From Eubacterium callanderi (GTDB lineage: Bacteria > Bacillota > Clostridia > Eubacteriales > Eubacteriaceae), in NCBI RefSeq assembly GCF_900142645.1, contig NZ_FRBP01000010.1, positions 124,001-188,000 of the forward strand: a stretch of 64,000 nt of DNA, given 5' to 3'. Below are positions 42,896 through 51,311 of this stretch, in pieces. Under the pieces are notes generated by a model. The model was not told where the DNA came from. It did not search any database and worked only from the letters and a program-made list of their open reading frames with translations. A program made the position numbers and the translations under genes. Numbering within the stretch: position 1 is the stretch's first letter; each line of letters opens with the position of its first letter.

Positions 42896-43267
42896 CTATA
42901 CCTCCAATCCCATATCTTCGAGTGCTTTTTCAACTTTTTCAAAGGCCTGTTCATTTGTCATATCACGTATATCTAACATAACAGCGTCTTTTTCAATGTC
43001 GAGTCCAGCATCTTTAAAAGCATCTTTAAACATTTTTCGCTGCATATTCGGCGCACAAGCACCAATCACAACTTTTCGTCCTGTCTTTAGAAAATCTGCA
43101 AAAAAACGGTCTCCATCTTCCTCGCACATTTGAGGGTGAATAATAGCATATTCTACTGGAAGCTCTACCCTTACTTGATTAATAAAATCCCATATATCCA
43201 TTGCTTGAAATCCTGGGCATTTCCCCGTACAGACACACATTAAAAATCCTGGCAAATTATCATTCAT
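42896..43267 (-). CDS. HdrA N-terminal-domain-like redox protein
   Basis: A 123-residue protein that resembles the thioredoxin-reductase-free N-terminal domain of heterodisulfide reductase A: FLMCVCTGKCPGF, then IIHPQMCEEDGDRFFADFL and VVIGACAPNMQRKMFKDAF. In HdrA the same layout (Cys..CS..ACSP) precedes the FAD domain, which is absent here. It probably forms an interaction or cluster-binding module for the ferredoxin and lipoyl partners. An upstream box (43291-43308) is shared with the DUF2703 gene promoter. Confidence 0.65.
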   Translation of the reverse strand: MNDNLPGFLMCVCTGKCPGFQAMDIWDFINQVRVELPVEYAIIHPQMCEEDGDRFFADFLKTGRKVVIGACAPNMQRKMFKDAFKDAGLDIEKDAVMLDIRDMTNEQAFEKVEKALEDMGLEV

Positions 43268-43290
43268 ATTAGCACCTCTTTATATAATTA

Positions 43291-43308
43291 TTTAATTATA
43301 TTTTTATA
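43291..43308. promoter_or_regulatory. Shared AT-rich box before the HdrA-like gene
   Basis: TTTAATTATATTTTTATA lies 24 bases upstream of the start and is repeated exactly at 43952-43969, 27 bases upstream of the DUF2703 gene. It is probably a common operator for one regulon, perhaps for the ArsR-type protein at 44086. Confidence 0.55.
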
Positions 43309-43379
43309 CTATTCTCTTTTTGAATAAAAGTCAAGTATCTTTTAATATGTTTATCCATAATATCTTAATGAAGCCTCCT

Positions 43380-43925
43380 TTAACAACATCCTTTCTTTAC
43401 GTTTTTCTGATCTTTTCCAGAAAAGAAACGCTTAAGATTATCTGGTAACTGGTAATTTTTTTCTTTTTGATTAATATGTCCAAAGACCACTTCTAAAATA
43501 CCTTCCACAATCATCGCAACCGGAGGTTCTTCATATTCTTCTCCCTGATAAATAAAAATACGGCAATCAACAGTTTCTCCACAGAGATCGCCACAATCTT
43601 GACACCTGTTCTCCTTCACTTCATCACAAATGTCGATACCGTTCACTCGGATCGTCGGGGAACTAATGAAATGATATTGTTCAGCCAGCTCTTTTGTTGT
43701 CACATTAATCTTGTGAATTTCGACATGAAAATCGAGTAGCTTGAAAATATCTAATAACAACGTTACAGCCAGATCAAACGATGCACCTGTTGCTTTACAG
43801 CGCTCACAAGTGTTTAAATCCAAATAAAGGAAATCTAAAATAACTTCCCTCCGTTTTTCATAATTACAACGCAGCTCCGAATCTGTAGTCCTTTTCATTT
43901 TTTTGTCAAAACAATTTTCAGACAT
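43380..43925 (-). CDS. DUF2703 thioredoxin-like protein
   Basis: A 181-residue protein of the DUF2703 family, often next to arsR genes. LDLNTCERCKATGASFDLAV carries a CxxC in the thioredoxin position, followed by HHFISSPTIRVNG-type cis-proline wording (FISSPTIRVNGIDI) and a cysteine-rich insert (CQDCGDLCGETVDC). The last residues are GCC. It probably handles thiols or a soft metal such as As(III). It shares its operator box with the redox operon 110 bases downstream. Confidence 0.78.
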   Translation of the reverse strand: MSENCFDKKMKRTTDSELRCNYEKRREVILDFLYLDLNTCERCKATGASFDLAVTLLLDIFKLLDFHVEIHKINVTTKELAEQYHFISSPTIRVNGIDICDEVKENRCQDCGDLCGETVDCRIFIYQGEEYEEPPVAMIVEGILEVVFGHINQKEKNYQLPDNLKRFFSGKDQKNVKKGCC

Positions 43926-43951
43926 GTTAATCCCTTTCTATTTAATAACTT

Positions 43952-43969
43952 TTTAATTATATTTTTATA
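43952..43969. promoter_or_regulatory. Shared AT-rich box before the DUF2703 gene
   Basis: Second exact copy of the 18-base box found at 43291-43308. Confidence 0.55.
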
Positions 43970-44032
43970 ATATTATAATATTATTTTTTTACACCGTCAA
44001 GATATTTTTACTTGTCATTCCATACGTCTTCC

Positions 44033-44055
44033 TATATAATCATTATATAACATAT
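44033..44055. promoter_or_regulatory. Palindromic AT-rich operator upstream of second arsR
   Basis: TATATAATCATTATATAA contains an inverted repeat (TATATAA / TTATATA) 30-50 bases before the start codon, with a second similar stretch (TATATCATTATA) just downstream. It differs from the TCATATGA motif of the arsA genes, suggesting a separate ArsR specificity. Confidence 0.45.
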
Positions 44056-44085
44056 CAATTATATCATTATAGAAAAGGAGTTATT

Positions 44086-44379
44086 ATGGATAGCGAATCT
44101 TTATCCGTCAAAATATTGAAAGCGATGGGCCATCCCATTCGTTTAAAAATCGTTAAGTTCTTATTGGATAAACCACACTGCGTGTGCGAACTCAAAGAAA
44201 ACTTAGATTTTAGCCAGCCAAATTTATCTCAGCATTTAAAAATTTTAAAAGAAGCAGGTATTATTGCCAGTGAAAAAGTTGGAGTACAAACACACTATCA
44301 CGTATGTTTAAAAAATACAGAAGCGCTCATTGCAGCAGCTGAAGCAATGAGCCAAGAATATTTAAATCAATTTAAGTAA
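44086..44379 (+). CDS. Second ArsR-family regulator
   Basis: A 97-residue winged helix with KPHCVCELKENLDFSQPNLSQHLKILKEAGII: the CVC thiol pair and recognition helix of ArsR. It is shorter than the first ArsR of the island and lacks the C-terminal CAC. AAAGGAG precedes the ATG. It is divergent from the DUF2703/redox operon, so it is the likely regulator of the lipoyl module, in contrast to the first ArsR, which sits with arsA/arsD. Confidence 0.85.
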   Translation: MDSESLSVKILKAMGHPIRLKIVKFLLDKPHCVCELKENLDFSQPNLSQHLKILKEAGIIASEKVGVQTHYHVCLKNTEALIAAAEAMSQEYLNQFK

Positions 44380-44411
44380 AAAGTGCCATATTCCAAATTA
44401 ATTCTACAGAA

Positions 44412-44449
44412 AAAGAGGGGACAATTTTTATGAAAATCGTCCCCTCTTT
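44412..44449. terminator. Bidirectional terminator
   Basis: Eleven-base perfect stem (AAAGAGGGGAC / GTCCCCTCTTT) with a 16-base loop, between the second arsR and the XRE gene. Confidence 0.85.
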
Positions 44450-44450
44450 A

Positions 44451-44789
44451 TTACTCTACTGGATCATGTGATAAAAGAAACAGCGTCAAAATTTCCTCTG
44501 CGAATTTCCCTTTTTCCGCCGGACACCGCTCTAACAGTTCCAATAATGCTGCATATTTTGTCCCCATATACTCTTTAGGGCCATAGAGAATAGCATCAGC
44601 TGACATTTTTAAAACGTTGCTAAAGCGATTCAGGCTTTTAAGTGAAAAGCCTTTTGTTCCAAGTTCAATATCGGCAAGGAACGTGGGTGTAATTCCAATC
44701 TTTCTTGCCAGTTCATCCCGGGACATATTCAGAAACGTTCTTTGCTTGCGGATACGCAGGCCAATAGCCTTGTGATCGAGCTCTTCCAT
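44451..44789 (-). CDS. XRE-family HTH regulator
   Basis: A 112-residue protein with an N-terminal Cro/C1 helix-turn-helix (LGIRIRKQRTFLNMSRDELARKIGITPTFLADIELGTKGFSLKSLNRF) and a short helical tail. It is transcribed alone into a terminator. A GGGGAGAG / CTCTCCCC hairpin lies 65 bases upstream. On mobile elements such proteins often repress transfer or excision genes; the target is not known here. Confidence 0.8.
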   Translation of the reverse strand: MEELDHKAIGLRIRKQRTFLNMSRDELARKIGITPTFLADIELGTKGFSLKSLNRFSNVLKMSADAILYGPKEYMGTKYAALLELLERCPAEKGKFAEEILTLFLLSHDPVE

Positions 44790-45022
44790 TAAAATTCCTC
44801 CCTCGTCTATATAAATAGATTATTTTTTACAATGTTCAGTTTGCGGATTTTCAGGGGAGAGTAAGCTCTCCCCGTCATCCTCCGTAAACTTCCCAAACAA
44901 AAAAGCTATGCAAGGTTTATAATAATTACCCATACACAGCTTCAAAAAATAATCCGAATATTTCTATCCTGATTTGAAAATGCTTTACATTGTGCCGGTT
45001 TGCCTTTTACATAATAAAAACC

Positions 45023-45051
45023 TTGTCTTACTGATTGCTATCATGTAAAAT
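45023..45051 (+). promoter_or_regulatory. Promoter of small RNA gene 1
   Basis: TTGTCT (45023-45028), exactly 17 bases, then TAAAAT (45046-45051). Start expected near 45058, just before the RNA's outer stem. Confidence 0.7.
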
Positions 45052-45057
45052 AGTATG

Positions 45058-45156
45058 CAAGCGGTACGTGGCTGACGCCCGTTGTGTAGGGTGGTGTATT
45101 CACCTAAAGCAAGCCGATGAGGTGTGACCGCACCAAGTCGGATGCCGCTTTTTTAT
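45058..45156 (+). ncRNA. Small structured RNA 1
   Basis: The outer stem GCGGTA (45061-45066) pairs with TGCCGC (45143-45148), followed directly by T6. Inside are a GGTG/CACC hairpin (45092-45104 region) and a CCGA/TCGG stem enclosing a second GGTG/CACC stem. The length is about 90 nt. A second RNA of the same plan begins 430 bases downstream. No family recognised. Confidence 0.65.
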
Positions 45157-45454
45157 TTGTTCGTTTACGCTTTCATTCTATATTCAAATTTCCACATTTT
45201 CAAACTTCATTTATCCTGAAATCTTCAAACTGGAAAATCAAATATATCTTCCCTTATCCTTTTGATTTTCTCTTTATCGGATAAAAGTTCAAGAATTAGA
45301 AAACATAGCAGACGTGACAGGAGCGAATGAACCAAAAGTTATCCATAGTCCGTCCGTCCTTTCGGAAAATAAAAACTGCGCGTGGCAACTACCCACACAC
45401 AGTTAAGAAAGTTCAAGAAAAAACTCAACAATATCACAAAATCAACTATGGCTA

Positions 45455-45483
45455 TTGAATAAAGATGAAAAATAGCATATAAT
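45455..45483 (+). promoter_or_regulatory. Promoter of small RNA gene 2
   Basis: TTGAAT (45455-45460), exactly 17 bases, then TATAAT (45478-45483). The RNA's outer stem begins at 45491, eight bases on. Confidence 0.75.
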
Positions 45484-45490
45484 TAACTTT

Positions 45491-45576
45491 GCGGTACTCC
45501 TCGGAGGTGTGGTGCCCAAACACCGCATGCCGCATTGTGGTTGCGTCACAATGCGGATGCCGCAATTTTTATTTTT
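45491..45576 (+). ncRNA. Small structured RNA 2
   Basis: Outer stem GCGGTA / TGCCGC (ends 45563) as in RNA 1, an inner GGTG/CACC hairpin, and a ten-pair hairpin (CCGCATTGTG / CACAATGCGG), then AATTTTTATTTTT. The outer stems are identical in both RNAs while the inner sequences differ, which is the pattern of conserved structure. Confidence 0.65.
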
Positions 45577-45592
45577 ATAGTCTTTATTATAG

Positions 45593-45634
45593 TTTATATT
45601 GAAATAATATGCAATTCTTATTTGTATTTTTAGG
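45593..45634. repeat. 42-bp dispersed repeat, element copy
   Basis: Matches 16336-16377 at 39 of 42 positions. The rest of 44870-46160 is gene-poor: an AACTG/CAGTT-bounded hairpin near 45368-45398 is present, and a 122-codon plus-strand frame at 45880-46248 has no ribosome site or family. Confidence 0.55.
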
Positions 45635-46162
45635 GAAATAGTTTCTCTCGTATTCCATTTTTTCTTTCAGCGTTTCTCCCATTTCTCTTTAGGTACAAAA
45701 AATAAAATCTTTTAGGATAGATATTTATTTTCAGTTTTCACAATTATTTAAACGGATAGATTTAATCGGTCATTTTTCCTATTTTCTAACGGGAAAGACA
45801 AATTTTTTCTTGGTATCTATCAGGGCAGAGATAGCCTAATTCCATAAAAACCATCTCATCCCTAGAAATCAGGTTCACTTTGAGGTACAACACGTACATG
45901 CTTCATCCGTCTATCCCTGTCCAGACATACCGATCAACGATCAGGAAGCATACAGCACAGCCAGGAAGTCCCCCGAGCCGCTTTTCTTTTACATGGGTCT
46001 GCGCTCTCCACTCCATTGACGACGGCCAACTGCAAGTGAAACAATCGACCGCCGGGCTGACTTTCTGCATTTGCTCAGCCACACATATTTGTTGTTTTGA
46101 TATTGGGGATCAACAAAAGCTTAAAAACCCCGGCTATCCTGATTTTTTGCGCAAAAATAAAA

Positions 46163-46193
46163 GGGAACGCGAAAGACTTTTCTTCCGGTTCCC
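46163..46193. terminator. Terminator at the end of the transfer operon
   Basis: GGGAAC / GTTCCC arms with inner GAAA/TTTC pairing, followed by T5 on the plus strand and a T-rich tract on the minus strand. It lies 49 bases after the last transfer gene. Confidence 0.65.
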
Positions 46194-46241
46194 TGTTTTT
46201 GACCGATTTTCATCCGCCAAACTCCATAATCTTTTTCAGTT

Positions 46242-48089
46242 TCAATAAGCGGGCACGCCGTACCCCAGAATCATGTAGCCCCCAAGCGGGTAGCTCCTCC
46301 TTGCGCAGCTGTCCGTGGTGTTCCCCTCAATGGTATTCACCGTTCCGTCCGTCACATTCTCAACAAAACCGACGTGATCCGCGCTGCCGTCGCCACTCCA
46401 TGTGAAGAAAATAATATCCCCGGCCTTTGGGGTATAACTCCCGTCCTGCCACTGGCCCTTTGACTGGAAATAATTTACGCCGTCCGATACCAGTGCAAAC
46501 TTGGGGATTACCCCCGCGTCGATATAACCGCACTGATCCGCGCACCATGAAACAAAGCAGGCGCACCATTCCACCCGCCCGGAAAAGCCGTACCAGCTCC
46601 AATAGGGCTGTCCTCCGACATTCCCGATTTGGTTGGCCGCCACGTTGACAATATTGCTGTTGCCTGCCCCTGTCGGGATACGCCCAAAGGGGTAATACCT
46701 TAAGACATTCGGCACATAGCTCACATCGCCGTAGCTGCCGCCGTGCAGATTGGCGAACTCCTGCGCGTTGGCCTGCGTATAACCGCCATAATTTTCCAAA
46801 GCCCAGTCAATATACCCGGCCCCGAAATTGTATCCCTGTAATCCGAGTTTGATATGTTCTAAATCCATGGGACTGGTAACCCCCGCGGCATGTAAACAGT
46901 CGGCCAGATACCGGATGCCAATATTGATCGAATACTCCGGATCGGTGATGCCGCCGGGATACTGGTCATTATAGCCGCACGCTGAACACTGCATGGGATC
47001 GCCCCCGCGACCGCCGGATTCCTGCATCATGACCGCTTTGATCAGTTCAACATATTCCTGTATCCCGTGTTCCCGGGCATACTTTGCGATCAGCAGTTCA
47101 TAGGCCTGCACTTCTGCCGAAACAGGTTCAACCGCATTGGCATTACCCGCTCCCACCAGACACAAAGCCCCGCCAAAAAGCACAATGATGACAAGGATCA
47201 GCACGGCCACCCATCCCCCCGCCGCAAGGGCACTGGCAAGGGCTTTTCCCGCCGTCGCTGCGGCTTTGGCAGCTGCGGCAGCAGCCTTGGCGGCGAGCTT
47301 CCCGGTGGTGATGGCTGCTTTCGTCGCGGCCTGAGAAGCCTTAACGGCCACCTTGGCGGATGTCTGACTGGTCTTAGCTGCTGCCTTTGCAGCGGCCTGT
47401 GATGCTTTTGCAGCGGCCCTACTGCTTTCTCTGGCCGTCTTTGCCGTGGCCCGCCCGGACTTGATGGCGCGTTTCGATGCCTTCGCTGTCCGGATGCTGT
47501 TTTTTCCTAGTTTACGGGCTTCACTGGCTGTTTTAATGCGCAGCCTGCCTGTCTGGTCACTGGTTTTTATGGTGCGTTTGGGGGCCTTTTCAAGCCCTGT
47601 CCTGGCCGCCCGCCTGCTCTTGGCTGCGGAGTAAATGGACTGCCGGATATTCTTTTCTTTTTCCGGAAGGGCCTTGATCGACGGCTCGGTACTGCCTTTG
47701 GCTTTCACCATGCCGTCTGCGCGCTCCCGGGTTTTAATGCGCACCTCATCCCCGATATTCCGGACACCCTGTTCCGCTTCGGCGCGGGCATTTTCCGCGG
47801 ATTCAGCCATACGGTCTGCCCGGTGGGCCTGAACCCTCTGAACAGCACGGCGGCTCTGATCCTGAACTTGACGGGCTGCTCCATGGGCCGCACGATCCGC
47901 GTAATCGGATGTTCGGTTGATGGCATAATCATTTGCGGATGTTTCCTGCGGCGACGGACTGCGCTCAGCGGCATCCTTTGTCCGGATGGTCGCTTCCCGT
48001 ATCCGCTCGGCAGCTGTTCCGGCCTTGTCGAGTACCCGTATATCCTTTTTTACCTCCCGGGTCTTGATTGCTTTTCCGATGCTTAACAC
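46242..48089 (-). CDS. CwlT-like cell-wall hydrolase of the transfer system
   Basis: A 615-residue protein. Residues 1-275 are strongly basic and Ala/Lys-rich with repeated AAKASQ/AKTS units; a membrane helix follows (WVAVLILVIIVLFGGALCL, about 290-310). The outside part has a lysozyme-like transglycosylase domain (IKAVMMQESGGRGGDPMQ...GIRYLADCL) and a CHAP/NlpC-like endopeptidase (VEWCACFVSWC, then DHVGFVENV and EGNTTDSCARR). It resembles Tn916 ORF14/CwlT and opens peptidoglycan for the conjugation channel. It is the last gene of the operon, 27 bases after the VirB4 stop. Confidence 0.85.
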   Translation of the reverse strand: MLSIGKAIKTREVKKDIRVLDKAGTAAERIREATIRTKDAAERSPSPQETSANDYAINRTSDYADRAAHGAARQVQDQSRRAVQRVQAHRADRMAESAENARAEAEQGVRNIGDEVRIKTRERADGMVKAKGSTEPSIKALPEKEKNIRQSIYSAAKSRRAARTGLEKAPKRTIKTSDQTGRLRIKTASEARKLGKNSIRTAKASKRAIKSGRATAKTARESSRAAAKASQAAAKAAAKTSQTSAKVAVKASQAATKAAITTGKLAAKAAAAAAKAAATAGKALASALAAGGWVAVLILVIIVLFGGALCLVGAGNANAVEPVSAEVQAYELLIAKYAREHGIQEYVELIKAVMMQESGGRGGDPMQCSACGYNDQYPGGITDPEYSINIGIRYLADCLHAAGVTSPMDLEHIKLGLQGYNFGAGYIDWALENYGGYTQANAQEFANLHGGSYGDVSYVPNVLRYYPFGRIPTGAGNSNIVNVAANQIGNVGGQPYWSWYGFSGRVEWCACFVSWCADQCGYIDAGVIPKFALVSDGVNYFQSKGQWQDGSYTPKAGDIIFFTWSGDGSADHVGFVENVTDGTVNTIEGNTTDSCARRSYPLGGYMILGYGVPAY

Positions 48090-48116
48090 CTCCCTTCATC
48101 GAAAACGCCGGAAGGA

Positions 48117-50441
48117 TCAAAGGGTTTCTTCTCCTGGCTTGGTCGTCATCAACCTGTACAGTCTGGTCTTTCTCGGAAACTTGTTGACAAAGGGCACTAA
48201 GGCACTCCCATACCTTATCAGGCCGCAGCCCTCATCCGCATTGGTGATATAGCTCAGCTGCTCCCGCGAGATATTCAAAAGATTGGCAAGCTTCTGGCGG
48301 TCACTAGCAGCCTGATTCAGCATGACGATAAACTCCGAGTTCGACAACATGGTGCTGGCTAAAACACTGTCTAAAAGGTACTCCACGTTCTGGGTGATGG
48401 CGGTCGGGAACGCATTACGCTTCCGGAAACGCCGCCACGCAGAGTTGAAAAAGGCCCCGGAGTATTCATTTTCAAAGACGACGTGGAACTCATCTAAAAA
48501 CAAATGTGTCCGCTTGCCCTTTTTCCAGTTCTCCGTGACCCGGTTGATCATGGCATCTGTAATGACCAGCAGGCCCATGGTTTTGAGCTGCTTGCCTAAA
48601 TCCATGATGTCATAGACCACCATACGGTTCTGGGTGTCCACATTGGTTTTATGGGCAAAGGCGTTCAGACTTCCGTCCGTGAAAAGTTCAAGCTCCAAAG
48701 CCAACTCCTGGGCTTCCGGCTCTGGCTGATCCATGAGCTTCTCCCTCAGCACACACAAGGTCGGCAGCTCCCCGCCGCGTTGATAATCGTCATAGACCAG
48801 TGCCACGCAGCGGTCGATGATGGATTTTTCTTTTGCCCCCAGTCCCTTTTTGTCCAACTGCTCAAAGAGGGATAAAATGAACTCGGACTTATCGACAATG
48901 GGGTTTCCACCATCACCGTAGCCCTCCACCATATCCATGGCATTGATATGATCCTCACTTCCAGCCGCAATCCGGATCGCTTCACCTCCGAGGGCTGTAA
49001 TCAGGGAGACATACTCGCGCTCTGGATCACAGACGAGTATGTCATCCTGTGTTGCGAGGGCGAGAAACACGATCAGCTCCTTTGCGCTGAAGCTTTTCCC
49101 ACTGCCCGGCACGCCCAAAAGAAAGGCGGACTGGTTCAAAAGATTGGCTTTGTTACACATGATGAGGTTGTGGGAGATGGCGTTCTCACCATAGTAGATG
49201 CCGCCCGTGTCCATGATTTCCTGCACCCTAAACGGCATCAGCACAGCTAAGCTCTCGGTGGTCAGGGTGCGCAGGGCATTGATCTTCCGGTGTCCGATGG
49301 GCAGAGCGGTGTTTAAACCGTCCTGCTGCTGATAGCGCAGGATCGCGAACTGACAGAGGTGCTTTCTGGCCGTGGTGAGCAGCGTATCCGTGTCTGCGTC
49401 AAGCTGCTTTTTGCTTTTGGCGGTGTGGACAAGGGTGAGCAGGCCAAACATCATCCGCTGATCCCTTGTCGTCAAGTCGTCCAGAAACTCTTTTGATTCC
49501 TTCCGCTGCAGCTCCATATCATAGGGGATGACCGCAGAAAAGTTCTGATTCTGGTTCTGCCGGCGCTGCCAATTCGTTATATTTGTCTCCACGCCGAGCA
49601 AGCGGTTCTCCACCTCCCGCACGGCTTCATCGGTCGGCACTGGAATCACGTCAATGGAAAGCATGAGATTTCGGTTGAGCTGCGTCAGCTCGCTGATCAT
49701 GCTGTCACGGATGTAGGATGCGTATTCACGCAGGAACAGAACCCGGCCATAGCGATCACCCATTTTAAAAAAGTCCGATTCAAACTCAAAGGTATCCGGG
49801 CAGATAAAATCCCGGAAATCATGGCCTTTTTTCATGGTCTGTAGTAAATCAAAGGTAAAGCCTGTCTCCTCCCCTGTCCGGTAAAAGTCATGCAGAACGC
49901 GCAGTCTTTCCTCTGCGTCAAGCTCCGTACAGCGTGATCCCAGACGGGAAAAGTGGGCGGTTAACTCTGTACTCACGCGGGCAAAATAGGTCTTGGCTTC
50001 CTCGTAGTTCTTGCGTATAACCGTCACGGTGACATACTTTTCCTGAATCATGCTGTTGGTTCCGGTTGCCTTGTCGAGTAGCATCTGGTTATACTCTTTC
50101 CGGTAGATGTCCAGTCCATCCTCTTTCATGGGGATCAGAATGCTTTTTTCAAAATCCGCCCGGTTCAGACGGCGATTGTTGATCGTCAGTTTTGTGGTCG
50201 TGCCGCTGTCAAAGCTGTTTAACAGCTCAGAATATTCTAAAAACATGGCTTCCTTATCCTCCCTGCCGGCCACAGCGTAATTGATGTCCGTAAATCGAAA
50301 AGTCTTGGAATATTTATTTTTACCGATACAAAAAATCCCATCCGGATAAATGATCTGGATGGGGACGGCCTGCTGTACGCTTTTGGGAATTTTAAATTTT
50401 TCTTTCTCCTGATGGTTTGAATTTTTAAGTGTTTTAATCAT
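48117..50441 (-). CDS. VirB4/TraE-type conjugation ATPase
   Basis: A 774-residue ATPase. Walker A LGVPGSGKSFSAKE is near residue 450 and Walker B THLFLDEFHVVFEN near 645; the N-terminal CagE/TrbE-VirB4 region precedes them. It powers the type IV secretion channel from the cytoplasmic membrane face. It overlaps the PrgI gene by eight bases. The protein matches the element-type VirB4 of Tn1549-like conjugation systems. Confidence 0.92.
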   Translation of the reverse strand: MIKTLKNSNHQEKEKFKIPKSVQQAVPIQIIYPDGIFCIGKNKYSKTFRFTDINYAVAGREDKEAMFLEYSELLNSFDSGTTTKLTINNRRLNRADFEKSILIPMKEDGLDIYRKEYNQMLLDKATGTNSMIQEKYVTVTVIRKNYEEAKTYFARVSTELTAHFSRLGSRCTELDAEERLRVLHDFYRTGEETGFTFDLLQTMKKGHDFRDFICPDTFEFESDFFKMGDRYGRVLFLREYASYIRDSMISELTQLNRNLMLSIDVIPVPTDEAVREVENRLLGVETNITNWQRRQNQNQNFSAVIPYDMELQRKESKEFLDDLTTRDQRMMFGLLTLVHTAKSKKQLDADTDTLLTTARKHLCQFAILRYQQQDGLNTALPIGHRKINALRTLTTESLAVLMPFRVQEIMDTGGIYYGENAISHNLIMCNKANLLNQSAFLLGVPGSGKSFSAKELIVFLALATQDDILVCDPEREYVSLITALGGEAIRIAAGSEDHINAMDMVEGYGDGGNPIVDKSEFILSLFEQLDKKGLGAKEKSIIDRCVALVYDDYQRGGELPTLCVLREKLMDQPEPEAQELALELELFTDGSLNAFAHKTNVDTQNRMVVYDIMDLGKQLKTMGLLVITDAMINRVTENWKKGKRTHLFLDEFHVVFENEYSGAFFNSAWRRFRKRNAFPTAITQNVEYLLDSVLASTMLSNSEFIVMLNQAASDRQKLANLLNISREQLSYITNADEGCGLIRYGSALVPFVNKFPRKTRLYRLMTTKPGEETL

Positions 50442-50814
50442 TTTTCGCTCCTTGATCTTTTTTTCTTTTTTTATCTCTTTTCTTGTTAGCTGGCGTGGTC
50501 AGCATCCGGTAATACAGGTTGTCCGCATCAAAAATCAGAATTTTGGGCATCAGAAATCGGTCTTTTATCCATGCCCACAGGAACTGTTCTGCGCTCATGC
50601 CGTGGTACTTGATAAAGCCTAACGCCCCAAAGGGCGCGGCGGCTAAGATACAGGCCCAGGACAGGGTTTCCATGCCAAAGTAAGGCCGCAGTAAAAAGTA
50701 CAGGCCAACGGCCATTCCACAGGCCATAACCGAAAAAACAAACTGCCGCATGGACAGTCCGAAAAACATGCTTTCTGTATATTCGCGGATCTCGCGGTTT
50801 ATCTTCACTTCCAT
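50434..50814 (-). CDS. PrgI-family membrane protein (VirB3-like)
   Basis: A 126-residue protein with two adjacent membrane helices (residues 25-70) and a positively charged tail (KKRDKKRKKDQGAKND). ESMFFGLSMRQFVFSVMACGMAVGLYFLL is the PrgI motif region. PrgI acts as the VirB3-like partner of VirB4 in Gram-positive systems. Stop and VirB4 start overlap, so the two are coupled. Confidence 0.85.
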   Translation of the reverse strand: MEVKINREIREYTESMFFGLSMRQFVFSVMACGMAVGLYFLLRPYFGMETLSWACILAAAPFGALGFIKYHGMSAEQFLWAWIKDRFLMPKILIFDADNLYYRMLTTPANKKRDKKRKKDQGAKND

Positions 50815-50904
50815 AATAAATCTCCTTTTGCTTTTACAGGCTTGCTTTTTGAGCGGAGCCTGCTATACTAAAACTATAAAAACTACTACATAGGAGGTGC
50901 CCCC

Positions 50905-51285
50905 ATGGTATATGTCGCATTCATTTCGTTGATCATCACCATTGTGCTCATCGTTCTGTCATTTGTGTTGAAGCTTGCTGGAAAGCTCCGTCTGACACTG
51001 CCCGTTGTCTATTTCCTGCTGATCAGCACATTTCTCAATCCATGGGCGGCTGCCCATGAAACACTGGCTTTTGCCATTCTCTTTATTCTTCTGGGTTTTT
51101 CTCTGATCTCCTGGATACGCTCTTTTAAGGAATACTGGGACGAACGGCAATACTATAAAACCATGAAAGAAGATATTGCCTGGCAGGCCCGGACTGCAAG
51201 GGAGCGCGGTATCTCTACCCGTGACTTCTATATTGACAGCGAGGGAACCATGCGCTATAACAAAGATGATAAACCGGTATTCTAG
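50905..51285 (+). CDS. Small membrane protein on the opposite strand within the transfer operon
   Basis: A 126-residue protein with two or three membrane helices (MVYVAFISLIITIVLIVLSFVL, VVYFLLISTFLNPW, LAFAILFILLGFSLISWI) and a charged C-terminus. AGGAGG lies before the ATG, and TTGCTT-16-TATACT upstream gives a promoter. It interrupts the otherwise uniform minus-strand operon. Unrecognised; possible roles include surface exclusion or immunity to re-entry. The opposing minus-strand frame at 50959-51339 is its shadow. Confidence 0.65.
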   Translation: MVYVAFISLIITIVLIVLSFVLKLAGKLRLTLPVVYFLLISTFLNPWAAAHETLAFAILFILLGFSLISWIRSFKEYWDERQYYKTMKEDIAWQARTARERGISTRDFYIDSEGTMRYNKDDKPVF

Positions 51286-51311
51286 GACGTTAACCGCGTC
51301 CTTTTTTATTT

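Noticed and set aside
45880-46248. 122-codon plus-strand frame before the transfer operon end
   Set aside because: Low-complexity reading, no ribosome site, overlaps a terminator.
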